A stretch of DNA of 64,000 bases, taken from Chloroflexota bacterium (lineage in GTDB: Bacteria > Chloroflexota > Anaerolineae > Anaerolineales > Villigracilaceae). The stretch is from the NCBI GenBank assembly GCA_021787595.1, contig JAJYLQ010000014.1, positions 1 to 64,000 of the forward strand, in the 5' to 3' direction. The notes beneath the pieces are model-generated. The model did not search any database. It saw nothing but the letters and a program-made list of their open reading frames with translations, and was not told the DNA's origin. The position numbers and the translations under genes were made by a program. This document shows positions 23,500 through 33,092 of the stretch, one piece after another; positions within the stretch are counted from its first letter, which is position 1, and every line of letters begins with the position of its first letter.

Positions 23500-23559
23500 T
23501 CCGCTCCCGGCCCGCCCACGGCGTGAACAGGAGCAAACCCAAGGAAAGGAGGCATCCCC

Positions 23560-23844
23560 ATGCGAAAATATGAATTGGTTTGTGTGATCCAGCCGGACCT
23601 GGACGAGGCCGCGTTCAACGGCGTGCTCGACCGCGTCAAAGGCTGGGTGAGCGAATCAGGCGGCAGCGTGGACAAAGTGGATATTTGGGGAAAGCGCAGA
23701 ATGGCCTACGCGATCCGCAAACACCGCGAAGGCAATTACGTGCTGTTCAATGTATCACTCAAGCCAGACACAACCGCCGCGCTGGAGCAGAACCTGCGTT
23801 ATACTGAGACGGTCATGCGGCACATGCTGACGCTCGTTGCATAA
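23560..23844 (+). CDS. rpsF: 30S ribosomal protein S6
   Basis: 94 residues, normal length. It has the S6 signature MRKYELVCVIQPDLDE at the N-terminus and WGKRRMAYAIRKHREGNYVLFNVSL (about 46-70), with the final RYTETVMRHMLTLV. It binds S18 and the 16S rRNA platform. AAAGGAGG precedes the start by 6 bases. It is first in an rpsF-ssb-rpsR operon. Confidence 0.96.
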   Translation: MRKYELVCVIQPDLDEAAFNGVLDRVKGWVSESGGSVDKVDIWGKRRMAYAIRKHREGNYVLFNVSLKPDTTAALEQNLRYTETVMRHMLTLVA

Positions 23845-23881
23845 TTTTTGTTTTGCCCGGTTTTAGAAAAAGGAGATTGAT

Positions 23882-24295
23882 ATGAGCCGAGGCTTGAACA
23901 AGGTAATGATCATTGGTCATCTTGGCAAGGACCCCGAAATGCGCTACACACCATCCGGCCGTCCTGTGACCACGTTTACGGTGGCCGTCAGCCGTTCGTG
24001 GAACAGCGCCGACGGAGAGCGCCACAGCGAAACGGAATGGTTCAACATCGTGGCGTGGGGCAACCTGGCCGAGATCTGCAAACAGTATCTCAACAAGGGC
24101 CAGCAGGTTTACGTGGAAGGCCGCCTGCAAACCCGCCATTGGGACGACAAGGAGGGACAAAAGCACACCAGTGTCGAGATCGTTGCCAATGAAATGATGA
24201 TGCTCGGCGAACGCCGAGAAGCCAATCACAGCGAGGATCAATCCATGCCGGCGGAAGGCGAACAAGCCGCCGAAGAGGATGAGTTCCCGTTCTAA
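23882..24295 (+). CDS. ssb: Single-stranded DNA-binding protein
   Basis: 137 residues. The OB fold opens NKVMIIGHLGKDPEMRYTPSGRPVTTFTVAVSRSW, then TEWFNIVAWGNLAEICKQYLNKGQQVYVEGRLQTR. A Glu-rich linker leads to the acidic tip DEFPF that recruits repair and replication enzymes. It lies between rpsF and rpsR in the order common to bacteria. AAGGAG lies 7 bases before the ATG. Confidence 0.96.
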   Translation: MSRGLNKVMIIGHLGKDPEMRYTPSGRPVTTFTVAVSRSWNSADGERHSETEWFNIVAWGNLAEICKQYLNKGQQVYVEGRLQTRHWDDKEGQKHTSVEIVANEMMMLGERREANHSEDQSMPAEGEQAAEEDEFPF

Positions 24296-24316
24296 TTGTA
24301 TGGAGTGAATTAAATC

Positions 24317-24604
24317 ATGGCTGAAGAAGAAGTCGAACGAAGCAATGAAAGCGGCCCCGGCGAGCGCCGCTACTTTGCCAAACCAAAAACCTGTCAATTT
24401 TGCGCCGACAAGAGCCTGAACATTGATTACAAAAAGGCGGACATGCTCAGGCGCTTCGTCACGGACGACGGCAAGATCCGCCCCCGCCGCCAGACCGGAA
24501 CCTGCGCGCGCCATCAGCGCGTGCTGGCCGGCGCGATCAAGCGCGCCCGCCATATCGCATTGCTCCCCTTCATTGGCGAGCGGTGGGACGAAAACAGCCG
24601 CTAA
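24317..24604 (+). CDS. rpsR: 30S ribosomal protein S18
   Basis: 95 residues with an acidic N-terminal extension ([15 protein letters not shown]) before the conserved core [45 protein letters not shown]. The core cysteines could bind zinc. It pairs with S6 on the 30S platform. A strong terminator follows, and rplI, which often ends this operon, is not here. Confidence 0.95.
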   Translation: MAEEEVERSNESGPGERRYFAKPKTCQFCADKSLNIDYKKADMLRRFVTDDGKIRPRRQTGTCARHQRVLAGAIKRARHIALLPFIGERWDENSR

Positions 24605-24616
24605 ATCCACGCAGAA

Positions 24617-24651
24617 CGGGGCATGGATCAGCTCCATGCCCCGAATTTTTT
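24617..24651 (+). terminator. Intrinsic terminator of rpsF-ssb-rpsR
   Basis: CGGGGCATGGA (24617-24627) and TCCATGCCCCG (24633-24643) form a perfect 11-bp stem, then AATTTTTT. Confidence 0.93.
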
Positions 24652-24671
24652 CAATCGAGGAGTAAGAGAAC

Positions 24672-26012
24672 ATGGCAAAACCGCGGGATAAACAACCCGT
24701 GATTCATACCAAGAAACACATTGCGCGCCTCGAACGCGAACGCCGGCAGACGCGCATCATTCTTTTCAGCTTCATTGGAATCGTGGTGGTCATTATCGGC
24801 CTGCTGGGATACGGCTACCTCGACATCAATTATTTGCAGTACCGCCGCGCCGTCGCCCAGGTTGGAAATGTTTCGATCACGGTCGGCGAATGGCAGGCGC
24901 GCGTCCGCATGTACCGGACGCAGTTGATCAACCAGCTTAACGTATATCAGCAATATACACAGATGTTTGGGATGAACTTATCCTCCCAAACACAGCAGAT
25001 CACATCTCAACTGAACGATCCGACCACACTGGGACAAACCGTGCTCGATCAAATGATCAACGAGGAATTGATGCGCCAGGAGGCAGCCAAGCGCGACATC
25101 ACAGCCAGTTCGCAGGAAGTGGACGATGCGATTCAAGCTTCGTATCAGTATTTCCCGAGCGGCTCGCCAACGCCGACCATCACCCCCACCTCGGTTACTA
25201 CTTTCCCGACCCTTTCGCCTGAGACGCTGAAGCTGGTGACGATCACTCCCACGCCTACGGAGTTCATGACCGCCACGGTGACACCCACCTTGGCGCCCAC
25301 CGCCACCCTCACGCCGAATCCCTCGGTCTCGCCGACTGCGACCCTTCCACCAACCTCAACGGCGACTCCCGGGCCGACGGCCACAATCACACCCACCGGT
25401 ACGCCAATCCCCACCGCCACGCCATTTACATATCAGGCTTTTCAAACTGAATACAATCAAGGCCTTCAATCCGCGGAAAAATTAGGCTTGACGGCGGAGC
25501 AGACAAGGCAGTTATATGCCGTCAACGTTTTGCGCCAAAAGCTGTTCAAAATTATCACAGCCGATGTCCCGCATTCACAGGATGAGGTCTGGGCGCGTCA
25601 CATTTTGGTCGCGGATGCGGCTACGGCCGAGACCATCCGCCAGCAATTGGTCAACGGCGCGGACTTTGCGACACTGGCCGCGAAATATTCAACCGACACT
25701 GGCACGAAGGACAAAGGTGGTGATCTTGGCTGGTTTGGCAAAGGTGTCATGGTTCAGGAATTCGAACAGGCCGCCTTCAGCTTGAAAGTTGGCGAGATCA
25801 GCCAGCCGGTCAAGTCGCAGTTTGGCTATCACATCATTCAGGTTTTGGCTCACGAAACGGTTCCGTTGGACGCCAGCGCGTACAGCCAGGCACAACAGAC
25901 CGCTTTCAACAACTGGCTGACTGGCCTGCGCAAAACCTACAATGTCCAAACTTTCGACATCTGGAAGACCATCGTCCCTACCAATCCCGCCATACCAACA
26001 GCCGCGCAGTAA
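24672..26012 (+). CDS. Membrane-anchored parvulin-type peptidyl-prolyl isomerase
   Basis: 446 residues. A cytoplasmic basic N-terminus precedes one membrane span (about 34-55). A SurA-like chaperone segment follows ([25 protein letters not shown], with Gln-rich helices). A Thr/Pro linker of about 80 residues (near 155-255) interrupts the chaperone part. The parvulin (PpiC) domain runs from about 305 to 395 ([44 protein letters not shown]). It should fold or guide exported proteins on the outer face of the membrane, like PrsA. It lies after the terminator at 24617 with GAGG upstream. Confidence 0.85.
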   Translation: MAKPRDKQPVIHTKKHIARLERERRQTRIILFSFIGIVVVIIGLLGYGYLDINYLQYRRAVAQVGNVSITVGEWQARVRMYRTQLINQLNVYQQYTQMFGMNLSSQTQQITSQLNDPTTLGQTVLDQMINEELMRQEAAKRDITASSQEVDDAIQASYQYFPSGSPTPTITPTSVTTFPTLSPETLKLVTITPTPTEFMTATVTPTLAPTATLTPNPSVSPTATLPPTSTATPGPTATITPTGTPIPTATPFTYQAFQTEYNQGLQSAEKLGLTAEQTRQLYAVNVLRQKLFKIITADVPHSQDEVWARHILVADAATAETIRQQLVNGADFATLAAKYSTDTGTKDKGGDLGWFGKGVMVQEFEQAAFSLKVGEISQPVKSQFGYHIIQVLAHETVPLDASAYSQAQQTAFNNWLTGLRKTYNVQTFDIWKTIVPTNPAIPTAAQ

Positions 26013-26046
26013 TAGACCGGCTGCAATCCCCTGAGCAAAATCAACG

Positions 26047-26080
26047 GACGCCCGGCTTTTGGATAAGCTGGGCGTCTTCA
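26047..26080. terminator. Hairpin between convergent foldase and smc genes
   Basis: GACGCCCGGCTT (26047-26058) pairs with AAGCTGGGCGTC (26065-26076). The U-run is short, so efficiency is uncertain. Confidence 0.6.
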
Positions 26081-26123
26081 TGTAAAGTGCCGTACTCGAA
26101 GAGTAACTTCGCGGCTGATTCTT

Positions 26124-29100
26124 TTACGTTCGACTTCTCCCCAGCATCTCTTCACTGATTTCATCCAGCTTCAGGCTGATGACCTGACTCGCCGAGTCGC
26201 GCCCCATCGTCACGCCATAGATCACGTCCGCGGCCTGGACCGTGTTGCGGTTGTGCGTGATGACGATGAACTGCGTGTCTTTGCTCAAATCAACAAGCAG
26301 GTCGCGGAAGCGCCCAACGTTGGCTTCATCCAGCATCGCGTCCACTTCATCCATCACGCAGACCGGCGTCGGCGAAACCTTGAGCAGCGCGAAGACCAGC
26401 GCGATCGCCGTCAGGCTGCGCTCGCCGCCGGAGAGCAGGGACAAACCTTGTTCGCGCCGCCCCGGCAGACGCGCTTCGATCTCGATGCCGGTCTCGACCA
26501 AATTGTCAGGGTCGGTCAAAGACAAATGCGCCGAGCCGCCGCCAAAAAGCCGGGTGAAGATCGCACGGAATTGTTTGTCCACGGCTTCGTAGGTCCGCGA
26601 AAATTCCTGCCGCGTCAATTCGTCCAACTCCGCGATCACCTGGCGCAAATCCGTTTCGGCCTGGCGCAAATCCTGAACCTGCGCGGACATGAAAGAATAC
26701 CGTTCGGACTCGGCATCGAATTCCTGTTTGGCATCGGGATTGGCCGGACCCATGCGGCGCAGATGCGCGCGCTGCCGCGTGAGATGATCTTCCAGATCAA
26801 GCGGCAGTTCTGTGACAACGGGAAGCTGTTGAACCAGCCCTTCAAGCGGCAATGGAACCGGGCCCTCGACATTTGCCGCGTACTCAAAAGACACCAGGCC
26901 AAAATCGTCCACGATTTTTTGCTGCAGCAATTCAAGCGCTTCCTGCTTGCGTAATTGTTCGAGCTGGACTTGTCCAAGGACACGCTCGGCGTTCGCAAGG
27001 TTTCTTTGCGCGTTCGTCTCGATTTCCTGCAAACGATTCTCTTCCTGCTCGGCGCTTTCCAAATCTTTTTCAGCCGGTTCGATTTTCACGCGCAGTTCTT
27101 CGATCTGCGCGTGCAGTTCGCTTTCGCGTCCGCGCAAAATTATTTTTTCTTCCTCCAGTTCCTTCAACTGACCTTCGATCTCGCCCTGCCGCGCCTGCAC
27201 ATCCTGTTGTTGAAGCGCAAGCCAGTCTATATTTTGCTGCCGCTCTGAATTGCGCGCTCGAACGCCGCTGGATGACTGCTCGACGACGGCCAAACGCGTC
27301 GTCCAATATGTGACTTGTTCCTGGACCTCATCGAGACTCAATTCATCGAACTGACTCGTCAGCCTGCGGATCTCGTCCTGTGCTTGAACTGTCTTCGTTT
27401 CGTTCTCGGACACCAAAGCGGACAACCGTTCCCGATCCTTTTCCGCGTCTGATATTTCCTTCTGCAATTCCTCACGCTGGCCCTCTTGCCATTCGAATTG
27501 GCGGCGCGCGGTTTCCAAATCCACCAAAGCTTTTTGGTCATCCGATTGCGCATTTTCAAATTCTGTGCGCGACCTGCGTAAATTTTCTTCGTGATTTGCG
27601 AGCGCTTTCTGCGCCGCGTTCAAATCATTCGAAAGATTTTCAACAGCGCGATTCAGGCCGTCGAGGCGCTCGTTGAGATACGCCAGCGTTTCGCTCAACT
27701 CGCGTTTTTGGCGCGGCCGGCTCAACGTTGAGCCTGATGCGGATTTGCCCGCGATGATGAGTCCGTCTGCGCGAAAGACTTCGCCGCGCAGCGTCACGAT
27801 GCGGGCGTGCACGGGAAGATCTGCAACCAAACGCCGCGCCGCCTGACGGTCGCGCACAACGAGCGTGTGACCCAGCAAAAGTTGGACCGCGGCGCGCAGC
27901 TCATCGGGCGCGTTGACCAGTTCGGCAGCGATGCCAAGACAATCCACATCGCCCGGTTTGTCGAGCGAATGATTCGACTGGCCATCCAACGGCACAAGCG
28001 CAGCGCGGCCGGCTTCCTCCGATTCGAGCAAATGCAGAGCTTCTTCAACTTGATTCGTTTCGAGCAAAACGGCATCGAGCGTATCGCCCAACGCCGCGGC
28101 AATCGCCGTTTCGAGTTCGGCGGGAACATCGAGGCTGGCGCTCAACGCACCGCGCGCATGGAGCCGCGATTGACGCGCGGCCTCGAGCAAATAGCGTGCG
28201 CCTTCCGCATAGCCCACCAACGATTGCTCGGCTTGAATGAGAACATCCAGCTGCGCCTGCGCCCGCGAATATTCCGCCTGGCGCGCCACGCGCTCTTCCA
28301 ATTTTGCGCGGCGTTCCGATTCGATCTTTTCGACCTCTTTCTTTTTACTTTCGAGTTCTGTTTCAGCTTTGCGAAGAGCGTCTTCGCTTTTTATGCGCGT
28401 TGTTTGCGCTGAACGATGAATCTGCTCGGCCTTTTTCACTTCCGCTTCCGCGGATTGAATGGTCTGCTGAGCCGCTTCGAATTTTTGTTTTTGCGATTCG
28501 AGCCGGGCCGCGAGTTCGTCGAGCCGCGCTTGAATCTCGGCTCTTTGCGAATGAAGTGCCGTGACCGCATTCCGCGCGGATTGCAATTGCTCATCTGCGG
28601 ACTGGCGCTCGGATTGGCGCATTTGCAAAGCCTGCTGCGCGTTTGCCAGTTGACTTTTCGCTTCTTCGAGTTCAGCCTGCAAACGCGAGGCTTCCTGTTC
28701 GACTTCCGCGAGTCGCTCGCGCGCCAGTTTTTCTTCGTTCGAAGCGCGTTCCTGTTCGGCCAATAACGCGGCATGTGACGCGCTCAATGCGCGCTGGCGT
28801 TCTTCCAGCACGGCCAGATCGCGGCTGACCGACTCACGCTGGCTGTGCAAATCCGAAGACTCGCGATGCCAGGCGTTGAGTTCGGCGCGCAATCCGCTCA
28901 AGCGTTCGCGGAATTGGGAATATTCCGCCTGGGCCCTCGCGTACACTTCGCGCGATTCGCTGACTTTGCCTTCCTGCACGCGGACGGTTTCGCGCGCGTC
29001 GTTCAATTGCTGCTGCGCGTGATGCCAGTGATAACCGTACCATTCGAGCAGCAATACTTTTAGATCCGCCTGGGCCGACGCGTACTCGCTGGCGCGCCTC

Positions 29101-29732
29101 GCCTGGCGCTCGAGGCTTTTCAGCCGCGGCTCGAGTTCGGCCATGATGTCGAGCACGCGCTCGAGATTCCGCTGTGTGTTTTCGAGGCGCTTGATCGCAT
29201 CTTCGCGGCGGACGCGATAAAGCCCAACGCCCGCGGCTTCCTCGAAGAGACGGCGGCGCTCGTCGGCTTTCAAAGCCAGCGAAGCGTCCACCAAGCCCTG
29301 GCCCAGGATCGTGTACGTTCGCTCCGAAAGCCCGGACGCCGCCAGCAGTTCATTCATGTCGCGCAGGCGAACCTGCTGGCCGTTCAACAAATAATCGTTG
29401 TGACCATCGCGATAGGCGCGGCGCGTGATCGCCACTTCCGCGAAATCAACCGGCAGCCAGCCCGAGGCGTTGTCGAAAACGATTTCAGCCGATGCCATGC
29501 CGGCCCGCGGCCGATGCTCCGAGCCGGAGAAGATCATGTCTTCGGTTTTCTTGCCGCGCAGAAGCGTGTAGGATTGTTCGCCCAGCACCCAGCGCAGCGA
29601 ATCGGCAATGTTCGATTTGCCGGAGCCGTTCGGTCCGACGATCGCGGTGATCCCGCCCGCGAACTCGAAGACCATGCGCGAGGCGAACGTTTTGTATCCG
29701 TGCAATTCGAGGGATTTGAGGCGAAGAGGCAT
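26124..29732 (-). CDS. smc: Chromosome segregation protein SMC
   Basis: A 1202-residue SMC ATPase. Walker A is GPNGSGKSN (33-41). Two long coiled-coil arms surround a hinge (about 500-660, with RYLLEAARQSRLHARGALSASLDVP and GEVFRADGLIIAGK). The C-terminal head has signature LSGGERSLTAIALVFALL (about 1100) and Walker B VCVMDEVDAMLDEANVGRF. It forms the condensin ring with ScpA/ScpB, neither of which is in this window. It is downstream of rnc with a 43-base gap, a conserved rnc-smc order. Confidence 0.97.
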   Translation of the reverse strand: MPLRLKSLELHGYKTFASRMVFEFAGGITAIVGPNGSGKSNIADSLRWVLGEQSYTLLRGKKTEDMIFSGSEHRPRAGMASAEIVFDNASGWLPVDFAEVAITRRAYRDGHNDYLLNGQQVRLRDMNELLAASGLSERTYTILGQGLVDASLALKADERRRLFEEAAGVGLYRVRREDAIKRLENTQRNLERVLDIMAELEPRLKSLERQARRASEYASAQADLKVLLLEWYGYHWHHAQQQLNDARETVRVQEGKVSESREVYARAQAEYSQFRERLSGLRAELNAWHRESSDLHSQRESVSRDLAVLEERQRALSASHAALLAEQERASNEEKLARERLAEVEQEASRLQAELEEAKSQLANAQQALQMRQSERQSADEQLQSARNAVTALHSQRAEIQARLDELAARLESQKQKFEAAQQTIQSAEAEVKKAEQIHRSAQTTRIKSEDALRKAETELESKKKEVEKIESERRAKLEERVARQAEYSRAQAQLDVLIQAEQSLVGYAEGARYLLEAARQSRLHARGALSASLDVPAELETAIAAALGDTLDAVLLETNQVEEALHLLESEEAGRAALVPLDGQSNHSLDKPGDVDCLGIAAELVNAPDELRAAVQLLLGHTLVVRDRQAARRLVADLPVHARIVTLRGEVFRADGLIIAGKSASGSTLSRPRQKRELSETLAYLNERLDGLNRAVENLSNDLNAAQKALANHEENLRRSRTEFENAQSDDQKALVDLETARRQFEWQEGQREELQKEISDAEKDRERLSALVSENETKTVQAQDEIRRLTSQFDELSLDEVQEQVTYWTTRLAVVEQSSSGVRARNSERQQNIDWLALQQQDVQARQGEIEGQLKELEEEKIILRGRESELHAQIEELRVKIEPAEKDLESAEQEENRLQEIETNAQRNLANAERVLGQVQLEQLRKQEALELLQQKIVDDFGLVSFEYAANVEGPVPLPLEGLVQQLPVVTELPLDLEDHLTRQRAHLRRMGPANPDAKQEFDAESERYSFMSAQVQDLRQAETDLRQVIAELDELTRQEFSRTYEAVDKQFRAIFTRLFGGGSAHLSLTDPDNLVETGIEIEARLPGRREQGLSLLSGGERSLTAIALVFALLKVSPTPVCVMDEVDAMLDEANVGRFRDLLVDLSKDTQFIVITHNRNTVQAADVIYGVTMGRDSASQVISLKLDEISEEMLGRSRT

Positions 29733-29775
29733 TTATCCGTTTACGATTTCAATTTTGAATTTTAGTTATCGCCGG

Positions 29776-30498
29776 TCAGCGAATATCGAGTGTCTCCAGC
29801 GCAATTTCCGCCGCAACCTGCTCAGCCACTTGTTTGCTCGGACCCTTGCCGCGTCCATAAGCTTGATCTTTCAGGCGGACCTCCACCTCGAAGACTTTGG
29901 CGTGGTCGGGCCCGCTCTGACTCACGACCACGTAACGAGGCGTTCCCAGCCTTTGAGATTGCGCCCATTCCTGGAAATGACTCTTTGGATCGTAGATTTC
30001 GGCGCGCAGGAGAACGCGCTCGCGAACAGAATCCAGCAATGGCTCCATGAACCGTTCGACCGCGGGAAGGCCGAGGCCAGGCTCCAGGTAGATCGCGCCG
30101 ATCAAAGCCTCGAAGGTCGAGCCGAGCAAATTGTCACGTTCGCGCCCGCCCGAAGCGTCTTCGCCGCGTCCCATCCGCATGGCTTTGCCCAGTTCGAGAC
30201 GACGGGCAAATTCCGCCAACTGCTCATTGCGGACGAGCGCCGAACGCATACGCGTCAACGCGCCTTCGTCCATTTCAGGACAATGGTTATAAACCCACGC
30301 GCCGACGATGAAATCCAGCACCGCGTCGCCGAGAAATTCCAAACGCTCGTTATCCTCCGACACATTCGAGTTCTCATTGAGATACGAGCGGTGCGTCAGC
30401 GCGCGCGTCAACAGGGCGAGATTGGTAAAGGTCAAACCCAGCCGCCTCGCTAAAATGGCCGGGGACTCAGGCAGACTTGCTTCCATGTGAGATGCCAC
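29776..30498 (-). CDS. rnc: Ribonuclease III
   Basis: A 240-residue double-strand RNA endonuclease. The catalytic signature NERLEFLGDAVLDFIV (about 49-64) contains the metal-binding Glu and Asp; the second acidic set is in LLGSTFEALIGAIYLE (about 124-140). The C-terminal dsRBD runs PKSHFQEWAQSQRLGTPRYVV...GRGKGPSKQVAEQVAAEIAL. It matures rRNA and controls mRNAs. ATGs at 30498 and 30486 are both possible starts. It leads the smc gene. Confidence 0.95.
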   Translation of the reverse strand: MASHMEASLPESPAILARRLGLTFTNLALLTRALTHRSYLNENSNVSEDNERLEFLGDAVLDFIVGAWVYNHCPEMDEGALTRMRSALVRNEQLAEFARRLELGKAMRMGRGEDASGGRERDNLLGSTFEALIGAIYLEPGLGLPAVERFMEPLLDSVRERVLLRAEIYDPKSHFQEWAQSQRLGTPRYVVVSQSGPDHAKVFEVEVRLKDQAYGRGKGPSKQVAEQVAAEIALETLDIR

Positions 30499-30505
30499 GG
30501 GAACT

Positions 30506-30800
30506 CCCTGGAACTCAGGGAGCGCACTCCCCTCACCCAGCGGTGAGGAAAAAGCGGCCCATCAGTTCCAAATAAAAAATTTAAAGTGATTTTATCGCGA
30601 AACAATCTGACTGGCTATATGCAACGCGCAGAAGGGTGTACGAAAAGGTTGTAAGCGTATTTTGATGCGCAGGGCTAAAGCCGCCTGCTCAATACGTGGA
30701 AATTGTCGCCACGGCGCCACGGCGACGCCTTCGGATTAGCCTCCTGAGTCGGCTTTTAGCCGACTTCCATGGGCTGAGGCAGGATTTCAATCCGCCGGAA
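30506..30800. repeat. Repeat-rich gap upstream of rnc
   Basis: The 380-base gap has no gene that I can see. It has a CTCCCTG/CAGGGAG hairpin near 30506-30524 and a composite repeat from about 30664. Within that, GTCGCCACGGCGCCACGGCG (30707-30726) recurs inverted at about 63815-63862, and GTCGGCTTTTAGCCGACTT is a second hairpin. Confidence 0.6.
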
Positions 30801-30877
30801 TAGTTGCAGGCTAACAAACTTGGAGCGCTCCCGCGCAGAACATTTTGAGATACAATCGCCCAATCTCCGGAGGCCAC

Positions 30878-31813
30878 ATGGACGATGCTGTTAGCAATGA
30901 AGTGCGCTTTTTGCACGCGGTTGAACTGGGATTGGGAGCCTGGTCATGGGGCGACAGGGTGGTCTGGCAATACGGACGCGGCTACACCGACGATGACATT
31001 CGCCAGGCGTTCCAGACTTCCATCACGGAGGGGATCCGTTTTATTGACACGGCTGAAGTCTACGGGTCGGGCCGCTCCGAACGCCTGGCCGGACAATTTC
31101 TCAAGGAAACTGACCAGCCGGTTCTGGTCGCGACCAAATTTTTCCCAATGCCGTGGCGCTTGACGAAAGATTCGATTTCGTCTGCGCTCAAACGCAGTCT
31201 CAACAGACTCGAACTCGAGAAGGTGGACCTATATCAAATCCACTGGCCGACGCCGCTGTTCGGAATCGAAAGAATGATGGAAGGCCTGGTCACCTGCATT
31301 GACAAAGGCTGGGCGCGCACGGTGGGGGTTTCAAATTTCGATCAGTCACAGATGCTGCGCGCGTACTCGGCTCTCGAGCGAAGGAACGTCCCGCTCGCGT
31401 CGAACCAGGTACATTACAGCCTGCTCAACCGTAGAGTCGAAAGGAACGGATTGCTGGCACGCTGCAGGGAATTGGGAATACGTCTGATCGCATACAGTCC
31501 GCTCGAAATGGGATTGTTGACCGGCAAGTACACGCCAGCGAATCCGCCGCCCGGCAGCCGCGGCGGAAGATATCTAAGCCTGATCTCTAGGATTGGCCCA
31601 TTGATCAAACAGATGACCGAAATCGGCCAGGATCACGGCGGCAAGTCGAACGCGCAGGTGGCGTTGAATTGGATTATGTGTAAAGGCGCGTTACCCATTC
31701 CCGGCGCGAAGAATGCTTCGCAGGCCCTGCAAAATGCCGGCGCGCTTGGGTGGAAATTGACCGATGAAGAAGCGGCAAAACTCGACGAAGTCAGCGATAG
31801 CGTAACAAAATAA
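30878..31813 (+). CDS. Aldo/keto reductase
   Basis: A 311-residue (beta/alpha)8 oxidoreductase. The catalytic tetrad is visible: Asp/Tyr in FIDTAEVYGSGRSE (about 60), Lys in VLVATKFFP (about 93) and His in DLYQIHWP (about 123). The NADP-binding region reads IPGAKNASQA near 275. The start at 30878 follows GGAGG by 5 bases; an upstream in-frame ATG lies before the promoter-like GATACAAT. The natural substrate cannot be told; the closest type is the general aldo/keto reductase group with GxGxWSWG at the N-terminus. Confidence 0.87.
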   Translation: MDDAVSNEVRFLHAVELGLGAWSWGDRVVWQYGRGYTDDDIRQAFQTSITEGIRFIDTAEVYGSGRSERLAGQFLKETDQPVLVATKFFPMPWRLTKDSISSALKRSLNRLELEKVDLYQIHWPTPLFGIERMMEGLVTCIDKGWARTVGVSNFDQSQMLRAYSALERRNVPLASNQVHYSLLNRRVERNGLLARCRELGIRLIAYSPLEMGLLTGKYTPANPPPGSRGGRYLSLISRIGPLIKQMTEIGQDHGGKSNAQVALNWIMCKGALPIPGAKNASQALQNAGALGWKLTDEEAAKLDEVSDSVTK

Positions 31814-31839
31814 TCAGGCGCACACAGGTATGTTGATCG

Positions 31840-32691
31840 TCAATCCGTATGTTCCGCGTCGAAGACCTGAGACTGCATATTCGCAATCCATTGCTGCCCA
31901 TCTTCGGTCAGGCGAAGATATTGCAAAGCATCCTGAATATAAGGGCTGACCATTCCCCAGTAGAACCTCGGATACTTGGCGCGCATGTCGCCCGGCGTTT
32001 TATAGCCGAACTTTTCGTTTGACCCGATTTCCTGGAATTCGTAGAACAGGGCCGGAGTTTTCCGCGTTCGATCCGGGTCACCAAGCTGACCAATGAAATC
32101 GGCTGCGCGTACCAGCCCGCCGTAACCCTTCGTGTCCTTATACATATCGCTGTCAGGAGACGGGAAACGGGTCATCTCGATATATGAGGCGATGACATCC
32201 GCATCCAAATGCTGGACCATTTCGTTCAGCAGGTCATGCCCAAACCGCTCGCGGACGAATAATTTGCTCCGGTCAACGTGATACGGCGTGAGAGCAATGT
32301 CGGTGCCGTCAGGAGGGATTTCTACTACACCATTCCCAACGCCAGTTGCAAATTTTCTCTTCGTATCGTTCCTGCAAATACCGCGAACGTACCCAATGTC
32401 ATGGCACATGAGCGCGATCATAAAGTGCATCCAATCGCGCGGCGAGACGCCGCCCTCGCGCAGGTGTTTTCCTTCGATGATCGCCATGCCCGCCGAAGAG
32501 ACCATGACGGTATGGTTCACGTTATGATACAAGGCATCTGAATTCGCGATATTTTCAAGTGCGAGTCTCCCGCTCCAAACCACCACCTCGCTGAATTCTT
32601 TTTGAAGATCGGTATACATCCGCCCGTAGGAAGAGCGGATATGGTCAACGAACGTATCAATGATGAGTTGCTGACAATTAATCATGCTCAC
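31840..32691 (-). CDS. HD-domain metal-dependent phosphohydrolase
   Basis: About 283 residues. HD motif residues are seen in YHNVNHTVMVSSAG (about 55-68) and ALMCHDIGYVRGICRND (about 95-110), followed by further His and Asp residues (ALTPYHVDRSKLFVRERFG). Such domains hydrolyse phosphate esters or nucleotides with a bound metal pair. It has no second domain, so the substrate is open. The GTG at 32691 with AGGAG 6 bases upstream is the preferred start; ATGs at 32685 and an upstream start at 32718 are alternatives. Confidence 0.78.
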   Translation of the reverse strand: MSMINCQQLIIDTFVDHIRSSYGRMYTDLQKEFSEVVVWSGRLALENIANSDALYHNVNHTVMVSSAGMAIIEGKHLREGGVSPRDWMHFMIALMCHDIGYVRGICRNDTKRKFATGVGNGVVEIPPDGTDIALTPYHVDRSKLFVRERFGHDLLNEMVQHLDADVIASYIEMTRFPSPDSDMYKDTKGYGGLVRAADFIGQLGDPDRTRKTPALFYEFQEIGSNEKFGYKTPGDMRAKYPRFYWGMVSPYIQDALQYLRLTEDGQQWIANMQSQVFDAEHTD

Positions 32692-32806
32692 ACTCTGCTC
32701 CTGTAACAAGTTTACCAAAAGCGGAGCCGAAACGAATCACCCACTGGTCATAGCGTGGCGCGTTTGGTGCCCAGTTTGCTCCCGGTTTTTTCCGTTAATC
32801 AGTTGA

Positions 32807-32885
32807 TGTTACGCACTGCCCGAAGGTTTGGGGCAGAAGCGAGTCTGAATTACTGGAGCCTTCGGGGCGTTTTGCGTAATGTGAG
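32807..32885. repeat. Imperfect ~80-bp inverted repeat
   Basis: Left arm GTTACGCACTGCCCGAAGG and right arm CCTTCGGGGCGTTTTGCGTAAT are near-complementary, with AT-containing ends. It lies between the HD gene and the aspS leader promoter and looks like a miniature palindromic element. Confidence 0.6.
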
Positions 32886-32912
32886 CTAATCAGATCTCGG
32901 GCCCGAACTTTA

Positions 32913-32921
32913 TGCTATAAT
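32913..32921 (+). promoter_or_regulatory. Extended -10 promoter of the aspS-asnS leader
   Basis: TGCTATAAT (TG at 32913, TATAAT at 32916-32921) is a full extended -10 element. No -35 consensus is visible. Transcription should start about 32928, one or two bases from the leader ORF start. Confidence 0.7.
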
Positions 32922-32929
32922 ACCGCACC

Positions 32930-33016
32930 ATGAACGGCAACATCAGCTTCGCCAATAATAATAACAACGACAATGACGACAACCCTCGTGTCGTTGGGCG
33001 AAGCTTTGCAGGTTGA
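32930..33016 (+). CDS. Asn/Asp-rich attenuator leader peptide of the aspS-asnS operon
   Basis: A 28-codon ORF, ATG to TGA. Residues 9-18 are NNNNNDNDDN, ten consecutive Asn/Asp codons (32954-32983); in all, 9 Asn and 3 Asp of 28. It lies just upstream of aspS and asnS. Its last codons contain GGGCGA (32996-33001), which can pair with TCGCCC (33039-33044) and so block the terminator that follows. A ribosome waiting at the Asn/Asp run would leave GGGCGA free; a ribosome at the stop codon would cover it. It starts next to the expected transcription start, so it is probably translated leaderless. The regulatory role is inference from sequence geometry. Confidence 0.75.
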   Translation: MNGNISFANNNNNDNDDNPRVVGRSFAG

Positions 33017-33038
33017 TAAAGAACCCAGGTCAAACCAA

Positions 33039-33084
33039 TCGCCCGACGTAGCGCCAGGACGCCACGAAGGGCGATTTATTTTGT
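33039..33084 (+). terminator. Attenuator terminator upstream of aspS
   Basis: TCGCCC (33039-33044) pairs with GGGCGA (33069-33074). Inner pairs are CGT/ACG and GCG/CGC around a CCAGGA loop, and the stem is followed by TTTATTTTGT. The left arm is also complementary to 32996-33001 in the leader ORF, giving a competing antiterminator (6 bp, extendable by GTC/GAC across a small bulge). Confidence 0.75.
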
Positions 33085-33092
33085 CAACATCA

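Noticed and set aside
23813-24673. 286-residue minus-strand ORF across rpsF, ssb and rpsR
   Set aside because: It is antisense to three certain ribosomal/replication genes and their terminator.
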